Below, piece by piece: positions 10,448 to 18,526 of a stretch of DNA of 37,903 nucleotides. Source of the stretch: Rhizoclosmatium globosum (Eukaryota > Chytridiomycota > Chytridiomycetes > Chytridiales > Chytriomycetaceae); assembly GCA_002104985.1 (NCBI GenBank), contig MCGO01000296.1, positions 1-37,903 of the forward strand, read 5' to 3'. How positions within the stretch are numbered: position 1 is the stretch's first letter; each line of letters begins with the position of its first letter. Below the pieces are notes generated by a model. The model worked only from the letters and a program-made list of their open reading frames with translations, had not been told where the DNA came from and made no database searches. The translations under genes were made by a program, and so were the position numbers.

Positions 10448-11922
10448 TCAGAATCGCTTGTATGACTTCGGACTGTTCATTTTGGAGTACGCTACAAATG
10501 CAGCTGCACCGATTCCTCCCACAGCCAGAATAATAAACACGACAAGAACTCCGTACCAAACGTATGAAGCACCTGATGACGTGCCTTGGGCACTTAAAGG
10601 CACAGGTGTGTTGGTTTTCAAGTTGATGTCTGGTCTTCGGTCAACTCGTGTTGGTTGTGAGCTAGGTGGTTCTTGCTTTCCAGTGTGTTCCTGTTTAGTG
10701 TCATGTTAAATTTGCTTTCCCAAAGCATTTTAAAGAAGTGTACTCACGTTCTCGATTTGGTAAGTCATGATTCGAATAAGATCGTGGTTGTCTATATATG
10801 CAACGTGTCAAATTCCCAACACATCCCCTCAATCGTACAAAACGAACGTACCAGCCGCGTCTCCTGTGTGCGATGTGAATCCAAAGTATCCACGCTCTGG
10901 CAACGTCACATCGTTCTTTGTGAAACAGTTCTTCCATGTTCCCAGGCCATCCACATCAATAAACACTTGAACCATCTTGTTCTCAACGTAAATGACTTTC
11001 GCACGGGTAACGTATTCTTTCTCGCGGAATTGAGCGGTACAGGATCCGATAGTGTTTGATTGTCCGTCAGTTGATTCATCATACTTTGTGACTCCGTCTC
11101 CAATCATTCCTGTGATGAGCGGGAAGATGGCCTATTCCAATCGAGACATATTAGCGTCTGACTTTTCATGACATCGAGCAAACGTACTCTGTTTCTGCCA
11201 TTGGTGTATGTATCAAAGAAGAGACCAAGTCCTTCAAATCTATCGGCACCTCCGAAAACGTCACCTACAAAACTGTATCAGATCAAACCGATTCCAAACG
11301 GAATATACGTACCAACTTGCTTTCGCCCAACAGTGTACCAGAACGCAAACCCATCTCCAAAGAGACGGTCTCCTCCGTGTACCTTGAACTCAAATTCACA
11401 CACCCATGACTTTGGATTTACAACAGGCTTATAGTAGGAAGTCAGAGGGCGGACTGGCTTCGTTGATGAAACAGGCTTACCATTCTGGCCCATACCCAGC
11501 CTTTCATGGATTGACGGTTTGGAGTGATTCGAACGAATCTGTTGATGTCGACGTATGCATCTATGCAGAGGTTTGAGATGTTGGGAAGGGAAGGTAAGAA
11601 GGTGTTCTACTCACTTCCACCAAAGTCCCAATATCTGACCAGGGAAAGAGTGGAAACAGCGGTTAGCCCATATGTCCAGCCTTCAGCTATTGGAACAATT
11701 ACCTGCTCATCAAGTACTCATCTATATAGAGATGGTATGTTAACGATGAGACATTTTGTTGAGTTGGGAGACATTACCAACATAAGGCGGTTGCATTGAA
11801 AAGTGCTCGATATATGTGAGATCCGAGTCTTTCACTTCGAAACGAGCTTCATCGGCAGATGCAATAGTGCATAGGAGGGCGAGGGAAGCGAATGCTTGAA
11901 GCAACGTGGGGAAGAGGTGCAT
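10448..11922 (-). CDS. L-type (legume-like) lectin cargo receptor, VIP36/ERGIC-53/Emp47 family
   Basis: Starts at the ATG at 11922 with a cleavable signal peptide (MHLFPTLLQAFASLALLC, cut near ASA-DE). Exons read leftward across about seven short introns into the lectin fold: RITPNRQSMKGWVW, GDGFAFWYT, then GLGLFFDTYTNGRN with the metal/sugar-binding D and N. Further on come GGC-type IGSCTAQFR, GYFGFTSHTGD and DNHDLIRI with its conserved His. After a Pro/Ser-rich stalk there is one transmembrane span (YGVLVVFIILAVGGIGAAAF) and a short cytosolic tail ending KSYKRF. The aromatic/basic end resembles the KRFY of VIP36 and KKFF of ERGIC-53, which drive ER exit. The role is binding high-mannose glycoproteins and moving them between ER and Golgi. 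The first donor (GTTGGT at about 11777) is weak but keeps the frame. Confidence 0.9.
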
Positions 11923-12766
11923 TTTGGTGAAAAAGGATGAATGTCTATTTTAGGAAAGAACAAGAAGAAAGAAGAGAGTAGAGAAATCTGTCGTCTTCAG
12001 CTATTAGATATTAATAGAAGCTGTTCAGTTAATATTTGCAGATTAAAAGGAGAGGTTGGCGGGGTTATCAAAATCACAACACAAACCAAGCAATAACCAA
12101 AAAATGAACGATGTACACTCGGTTAGGGTTCCGGCGTCCTCTGGACCGTCCAATTTATTGATAGTTCTACCCATGTAATCATAAATGAATAATAAAAAAT
12201 CCCGATTTGTCCGTCCCGTAAATTGAGTAATCCGTAACAACAAACAATTCAAATTTGTATTTAAACGGCATCCGAAGCATCTGAACAGACTAACAAAACG
12301 ATATCCTGACACAGCAGTGATATCTCCCACCTAATTTCGAATTATCGTTCCTGTCAAATTCGAATTCTACCTTACAAAAAAGCTTGAAACAGATGAAGTT
12401 CTAAACTTGAAACCGCCATCAGAATCTGACAAATGAATTTTTTTTATACGGCACGACTTTGAAACCAAATTCTCCGATGCATGCACCTCTCCTGAACGCC
12501 TCCTTCTGCCAGAACTGCCTCAAATATATAGAAACAACACAGTTGTTTTGATACAAGTGAGATAAGCCTCAGTCGTGCATAGGCCGTGGACACTGACTGT
12601 GCTGCCAGCCTCAAGGCCATCAAGACACTGCCCACGGGGCACTTTTTTAATCAAACGTGCACGCACACACGAAAAATTCGTCGAATTTCCCGAACCCTAA
12701 CCGAAAAACGTATAAAGACTGGCGACAAGCGAAACCGGCTCCCTCCATCAAGCTTCTGCCTCAAAA
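11923..12766. promoter_or_regulatory. Divergent promoter region between lectin and phosphate transporter copy 2
   Basis: No gene is evident in these 844 bases. A 95-codon minus-strand frame at 12043-12330 has no recognisable motif. Elements seen are GGTTAGGGTT at 12121-12130 and its inverse AACCCTAACC at 12693-12702 (telo-box type); TATAAAG at 12711-12717, about 50 bases before the transporter ATG; and AAACGTGC at 12653-12660, the reverse of GCACGTTT. The last matches the weaker Pho4-type core of yeast PHO promoters, but a single 6-8 base match is little evidence. The transporter is plausibly phosphate-regulated from here. Confidence 0.4.
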
Positions 12767-14508
12767 ATGTCCCCTCAACAGAACAAGGCCAAAGCTTTTG
12801 CTCACCTCGACGAGGGAAAGCTCGGATGGTTCCATATCAAGACTGTCTTGATTGCTGGTGCCGGTTTCTTCTCTGACGCCTACGACATCTTCGTTATCTC
12901 TCAGGCTCTTCCAATGATCTACCAGGTCTACTTTGGTCCACAATACATCTCTGGAAAGTTCCCAGCAGATTTCTCTGCTCCTGGAGAAGCTCAGATTGTC
13001 AAGACTCCTCAAAACGTCAAGGTCGACTTTGCTAATAACTACCCTAACGGTGTTCATATGGATGCCTGGTTGAAAGGTGAGAGCATTCGTTTACGATATT
13101 ACTCATCGAATTCATACTAAACCTTTTCTCTTTTCAGCTTGTACCAACTGGGGAAACTTGATTGGTCAAATCTCTTTCGGTATTGCTGGAGACTCCCACG
13201 GTCGTAAGGCTGTCTACGGTTTCGAGCTTATGGTCATCATCATCTGTACTATTGGATCTGTCTTGACTGGAACTACTTTCTACGGAGCCAACATTCTCCA
13301 CATCTTGTCTTTCTGGCGCGTTCTTCTTGGTATCGGAATTGGAGGAGACTACCCAATGTCTGCCGTCATCACCTCTGAGTTTGCCAACGTCCGATACCGT
13401 GGAATGATGCTTGCCGCCGTTTTCGCCATGCAAGGAGTTGGAATTCTTATCGGAAGCGCCGTCTACGTTATTACCTTGACTGCTTTCAAGCACACCATCC
13501 AAAACGACTACAACGCATTGGACCTCGTCTGGCGTATTGCGATTGGTTTCGGTATTGTGCCAGCCATCATCGTCATTTACTTCCGTTTCACTATGCCAGA
13601 AACCCCACGTTACACGGCTGATGGTAAATATTACTTTCAGAAAATCGAAACACGTTATTAACATTTAATTTACAGTCGTCGGTGATGCCGAAACTGCTGC
13701 CAGAGACGTTGAGCTTGCCCTCCAAGGAAAGGCTGTCATCGGAAACAACAACGCTCTCAAGAAAGACAAGGTTAACAAGGCCTCTGACTTCAAGACCTAC
13801 TTCAGCCAATGGAAGAACATGAAGATCTTGATTGGTACCGCGTACACTTGGTTCGCCCTTGACGTCGCCTGGTACGGTCTTGCCTTGAACCAGTCTACTG
13901 TTTTGAACTTGATCAACTTCAACGGTCCACAAAAGGTCTCAATCAATGTGACTGACAAGAATGGAGTTACCACATTACAAAAGGTCATGCCTCCTGTTGA
14001 CATTCAAGACATCTTCTACCAGACTGCTGTCGGTAACATCATTATCGCCTGTGCAGGTACCGTTCCAGGATACTGGTTTACTGTATTCCTCATTGAGAAG
14101 CTCGGTCGTAAGCCAATCCAGTACATGGGTTTCGCCGTCATCACTATCTGTCTCATTATTCTCGCTGCCACCTGGGATACTATCAGCCACAACCAGACTG
14201 CATTCATGGCTGTCTTCACCATCGCTCAGTTCTTCTTCCAATTCGGACCAAACACCACTACCTTCGTTATTCCAGGAGAAGTCTTCCCAACTCGTTTCAA
14301 GGCTACATGTCACGGTATTTCCGCTGCTGCTGGTAAAGCCGGAGCTATTTTGGGAGTTCAGGCTGTTGGTCCATACTTTGCCACCAACACTGTCACTGTG
14401 TTGTCCACCTTCGCCGTCATCATGGCGACTGGAGGTCTTGCAACTGCACTTCTGCCAGAAACCCGCGGAAAGACTCTTGAGGAGCTTTCTGGAGAGGACG
14501 AGGAGTAA
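12767..14508 (+). CDS. PHO84: High-affinity phosphate:H+ symporter, PHO84 family (copy 2, intact)
   Basis: Exons 12767-13076, 13138-13623 and 13676-14508 give an unbroken 542-residue MFS carrier beginning MSPQQNKAKAFAH. Family hallmarks are FFSDAYDIFVIS in TM1, GDSHGRKAVYG between TM2 and TM3, GIGIGGDYPMSAVITSE in TM4, PETPRYTAD after TM6, WYGLALNQS, and IPGEVFPTRFKATCHGISAAAGKAG in the C-terminal half. It ends in an acidic ELSGEDEE tail. Expected role: proton-coupled uptake of inorganic phosphate at the plasma membrane. It is the paralogue of 2777-4549, with the same two internal intron positions but no start-codon intron. Blocks of 70-110 bases are identical or nearly so to copy 1, while flanks and introns are unrelated. 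Confidence 0.95.
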
Positions 14509-14900
14509 ACATTTCTTTTCATAATAATGCGCGTTAATATTGGACTTATAAAAAATTTCGTTACACAGTTTATTTGTTATCCAGATATGTTTAGCAAAAG
14601 CCACTTATAATACATATCTTGTAAAAGGTACATTTTAATTAAATCAGTGCAGACTGTGACTCTACCTTCAGTATTGTTTCTTATATACGCCAATAATGAC
14701 AGCTTTTCAAAATTTAGGATTTGTGTTGGAGAAACGTTTTTTGACAAGTATAAGTAGTATAATCTTCACCGTTTCCGGATCATCAGATAGATTATATTAA
14801 ATATTATCTACAAGATGAAACGAAGAAAAGAGATGAGACAGCAGAAGTTCATGCAAAAAAGAGACTGGAACGAATTCAAAAAACCGAAACAGATGCTCCT
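14509..14900. other. Convergent 3' intergenic region, no gene seen
   Basis: These 392 AT-rich bases lie between the stop codons of phosphate transporter copy 2 and SNU13. They contain several T-runs and AAATTAAT-type stretches compatible with 3' ends for both mRNAs. No reading frame, repeat or RNA gene was recognised. Confidence 0.4.
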
Positions 14901-15541
14901 TTAAACAAGCAACTTCTCAATCTGGAGCTTGATAGCCTGGATTTGCGCCTTCAACTCAGAACCTTCGTTTGTAGTCACGGAGCACGCAATGACTGGACGA
15001 GAGACACCACAGGCACGGCCGAGAGCAACCTTGGACTTGACGAAGACGTATGGAACGTTCTAAGAAGACAAATTGTTTTTAGAAACCAAAGCTTTTTGGG
15101 TGAGTTGTCAAATGAATTAATTTTACCTTGTCTTCACAGAGGAGTGGCAAGTGCAAGAGAATCTCAAGTGGCTCAGTGTCTTCAGTCATGATGATGAACT
15201 CAGAGATACCACGGTTGAGGGTCTTGGTGGCTGGTAAGTTCAACAAGGTTAGGTTTTTGTTTGAAGGAGGACCGTAAAAAGAGGAGACTCACCCTCGTTA
15301 GCTCCCTTCTTGAGCTGCTTGTAGTGAGAAGCTTGCTGGACGAGATCGAGGATCTTGTTGGTAAGCTGAGCGTCAGCAAGTGGGAAGGCTTTAGAGGCGT
15401 TGTCGGCAGACTAGAGCAACAGAGCGGTAGTTAGCAATATGATCTCTACGGATATAGAAGGCACGACCACTGTCAGTAACCGAAACCGAAGACCATCGTC
15501 TGCAAGCTCTGGTGGAGAACTGCGGGAATAGAACTCACCAT
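14901..15541 (-). CDS. SNU13: Snu13/15.5K/NHP2L1, K-turn RNA-binding protein of U4 snRNP and box C/D snoRNPs
   Basis: Exons 15541-15539 (ATG alone), 15410-15293, 15230-15127 and 15059-14901 give 127 residues, the usual length. The sequence follows the L7Ae/L30e family closely: [69 protein letters not shown] and end EKLLV. Snu13 binds kink-turns in U4 snRNA and in box C/D snoRNAs including U3, nucleating snRNP assembly in the nucleus and nucleolus. The first coding exon holds only the start codon, followed by GTGAGT. That first intron is 128 bases (15411-15538), about twice the local norm. The other introns are 62 and 67 bases. Confidence 0.96.
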
Positions 15542-15833
15542 TTGTTTGGAGGATGAAAGAAAAAAAAGAAAAGAAAGAACTATTGGGTTGATATTCGACT
15601 GTCTATCTGAAGCAGAATCAATTAATAAGGCAACGACGTCGGAGAACTTAGAAGTATGATACTATTGGTTCAGTAGTTAAGATACGTAAACGTAGATGTA
15701 GAAAATCTTTATCTCCATTAAACGCATAAGGATACAATTATCTATAATCCTGGTCTTTGAATATATCGTTAAGGCTTTGGGCGTCTGATTGTTCTGTGAG
15801 AGGTGGTGTTTTTGTTTTTTCTCAAACAAACAG
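15542..15833. promoter_or_regulatory. Shared divergent promoter of SNU13 and IMP3
   Basis: The start codons are 292 bases apart on opposite strands. Purine-rich A/G tracts lie next to the SNU13 side (15555-15580) and a T-rich tract lies before IMP3 (15806-15822). I found no clear PAC or RRPE ribosome-biogenesis element. Coregulation of the two genes is an inference from arrangement and shared complex membership. Confidence 0.45.
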
Positions 15834-16594
15834 ATGGCGGTATGCAACCGCTTCACTACTCAACTTCTAAGAGCGGCGATACTAACCATAACCTTTTCTC
15901 CTTACTCAGACCAACCTCAAATATCACGAAAAGAAGCTTCTCAAGAAAGTGGACTTCCTGCAATGGAAATCAGACCAATCCCTCCATGAGACGGCCGTGA
16001 TGCGACGATACCACGTCCCTAAGCGAGAAGAGTATCAAAAATACAACAAGATTGCAGGACAGATTCGAAAGATTGCGAACAAGTTGTCGCTTTTAGATCC
16101 AAAGGACCCATACCGAGACACAAAGACGGACGATTTGTTGGAGAAGCTGTACAGAATGGGAATTATTACAGCAAAGAAGACGCTTTCTCAATGTGAGAAT
16201 GTGACTGTGGCTTCGTTTTGCAGGTTCGTTGCGAGTAACTGGCTTGTGGCAATTGGAATTGGATCTGAACGAAGCTGATACATGTTTGATACATAGGCGA
16301 AGACTTCCAATCGTGATGGTTCGGCTAAAGATGGCGGAGACTGTGAAAGCAGCAGTCACATATGTTGAGCAAGGACATATTCGTGTTGGACCTGAGACTA
16401 TTACGGATCCAGCGTATTTAGTAACAAGACGAATGGAAGATTATGTCACTTGGGTGAACGGATCATCTATCAAGAGGAAGATTGCGAAATACAATGACAA
16501 GGTGCGTTCAGAGTTCTCCTCTAGTTTCACGACTATTGTAACTAATTATTCTCATCCCTTACAGCTTGATGATTTTGATTTATTGGATTTGTGA
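15834..16594 (+). CDS. IMP3: Imp3, U3 snoRNP protein of the SSU processome
   Basis: Exons 15834-15839 (ATGGCG), 15910-16223, 16297-16501 and 16565-16594 give 184 residues, the length of human and yeast Imp3. Matches include [59 protein letters not shown], then the S4-type RNA-binding region [33 protein letters not shown] and the end DDFDLLDL. Imp3 bridges U3 snoRNA and pre-18S rRNA, promoting base pairing in early small-subunit assembly. The first coding exon is only six bases, then a 70-base intron. The introns carry CTGATAC- and TAACTAAT-like branch sites. It is divergent from SNU13, a core protein of the same RNP. Confidence 0.96.
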
Positions 16595-16654
16595 TATGGA
16601 AAGGTGCAACTGATAAAGAAAGACTGTTTGAAATCTTGCTTGTATTCAAAAGAG

Positions 16655-17771
16655 ATGCCACCTCGCTGTCGCTGGACCACCGCATTCGCACCGACTGCAA
16701 AGGGCGCCCGTGGAGCCGAAGTTCCGATTGGCCGCTCTTCGCATTCAGTGAACATAGTCAACAGCAAAGTGCTCATCTTCTCAGGCGAAGAACTTCCCCG
16801 CGTTCCAATCGCCGCGAATCCCGCAAACAACTTTGGCGGAAGTGGCTTCGAGGCATTTGACTTGGGCCAGTCGGTTTGGGTCAAGGACGCATCGGCGGCG
16901 ACAAAGACCGGCGCGGTGAGTCACAACGAGTCACTGGCTTTCTAGTGTCCCAACCAACCAACAGCCACAACCACGAGTCGGCCACGCTTCAGCTCAAATT
17001 GGAAACAAGATTTACATTCTCGGTGGTCGTGGTGGCGCAGAAATGGTCCCCTTTGATTCTGACTTGTTCGAGTTTGATGTTGATACAGGACGCTGGGATA
17101 TTGTTTCTTTTGGGAGCAAATGTACTGTTGAAAGCAGATCTTATCATTCAATGACAGCATCCAAAGACTATGTGTTTGTCTTTGGTGGGTGTCCTGCGAA
17201 AGGCCGTTTGAATGACTTGCATCAGTTTGATCCTGCCACTCGAACTTGGACTCAGTTCCCTTCTCACTCTGAAATCTCTCCTCGTGGTGGCCCTGCGTTG
17301 GCCGTGTTGGGAGACAGATTGGTTGTGTTTGGTGGCTTCAATGGAAACGAATTGGGAGATATGTGGACTATTTCAGTTGGTAAAGATGCTGGTCCTATTG
17401 CGGAACGTGAATGGAAGCGTGTCATGGTTCCTGTTGGTTCTTTGGTTCCAGACCGTCGAAGTGTTGCTGGATTTGTTGTTCTTACCGATAAGTTTGTCTT
17501 ATTCCACGGCGAACGCGATCCATCTTCCAAGGGACATGAGGGCGCTGGCTTGTACCATCGCGATGTGTGGACATTCAAGTTCACGTCAAAAGAGAATGAT
17601 GTGGTTCAAACTGGTATCTGGGAGGAACAGGAGGTGGAGCAAAACGGACAGAATCCTACGGCCCGAGGCTGGATCGCTGCTGCTCCTTTGAAGGGCGACA
17701 AAGTGGTCATGGTTGGTGGTTTTGATGGAGAAGTTCGCGATAATGGTGTATATTTGTTGTCATTCGATTGA
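16655..17771 (+). CDS. Kelch-repeat beta-propeller protein
   Basis: Exons 16655-16915 and 16965-17771 give 355 residues. Repeated kelch blades are visible: RSSHSVNIVNSKVLIFSGE, RVGHASAQIGNKIYILGGRG, SRSYHSMTASKDYVFVFGG, RGGPALAVLGDRLVVFGGF and ARGWIAAAPLKGDKVVMVGG. Each is followed by a D-(L/M)-x-F/W strand and a spaced Trp. Five to six blades cover the whole protein, without BTB, F-box or Rab-binding additions, like RABEPK-type or plant-type simple kelch proteins. Such propellers serve as protein-binding platforms; the partner cannot be inferred. The start is the first ATG in frame, 60 bases after the IMP3 stop. The stop lies 13 bases from the DJ-1 stop on the other strand. Confidence 0.9.
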
Positions 17772-17784
17772 AGTGAGAATACAT

Positions 17785-18483
17785 CTACACAATGATAGTT
17801 CCAGGAGGCAGTACCATTGGTCCGGCTACTTCTCCCGCCTTCTCTTTACCGCAAAGGTACTTGATGATTGACAGAGCAAACTCGAAGCTTGTTCCAGGAC
17901 CTCTGCTTGTGATGAGATTCCCGTCCACGACCACGCGGTCTTCCTTGTATTCGCCAAACCAGTTCGCAGCCACGAGTTGATCCTTGACGCTCGGATGAGA
18001 GGTGATCTGCTTCCCCTTTGCGATGCCTGCGGGGTGCAACGCGATCGGAGCCGCACAGACCGCCGCAACGAGTTTCCCCTTTGATTCAAATGCTTTCAAG
18101 AGCGTGTGAAGCGCTGCGTTTTCTGGATTTGATTGGTTTGATTTAAGTTGGATGTGGGTGGTCACAGAGACTGAGAGTTGAATCAAACTGGACTGTACCT
18201 GCAAACGCCTTTGCACCGCCGAGTCCGCCTGGAAGAACGACAGCGTCAAAGTCCGAATCGGACAAGTTGAGTTGGGCGTCGGCGTGAAGTCGGACATTGC
18301 GAGAACACGTCACTACTTGTGCTCCAACGGAGGCAAGTGTCACTTCAATCTGAAGTTATATACTCAATATTGAGTATTCACAGAGAATGTCTCACTGACC
18401 TGTGCCCGTCGGAGGACATCAACACAAATAACAGTTTCCATTTCCTCGCTTCCATCTGCGACAACCACAAGCACACGAACCAT
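17785..18483 (-). CDS. DJ-1/PARK7-family protein
   Basis: Exons 18483-18400, 18349-18199 and 18122-17785 give 190 residues, the size of DJ-1 (189). It starts MVRVLVVVADGSEEMETV, with the Glu that hydrogen-bonds the reactive cysteine. It continues with the VVLPGG strand, then LVAAVCAAPIAL, the nucleophile elbow with Cys equivalent to human Cys106. Then come SHPSVKDQL and the near-invariant LITSRGPGTSFEFAL. The family gives oxidative-stress protection; some members show glyoxalase or deglycase activity, a matter still debated. Here only family membership is certain. Intron sizes are 50 and 76 bases. The C-terminus carries a hydrophobic addition (GPMVLPPGTIIV). The gene runs head-on into the kelch gene. 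Confidence 0.95.
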
Positions 18484-18526
18484 TTTTATCAAAAAATCTT
18501 TTGAAGAAGCTCAAAATCATATATAT

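Noticed and set aside
12043..12330. 95-codon minus-strand frame in the lectin/transporter intergenic region
   Set aside because: No motif, no splice context and AT-rich composition; it looks like chance.
12653..12660. Pho4-type GCACGTTT site before phosphate transporter copy 2
   Set aside because: A single short match, absent before copy 1; expected often by chance. Kept only as a note in the promoter entry.
15411..15538. Box C/D or H/ACA snoRNA in the first SNU13 intron
   Set aside because: A CTGA is present but there is no good C box (RTGATGA), terminal stem or ACA at the right place.
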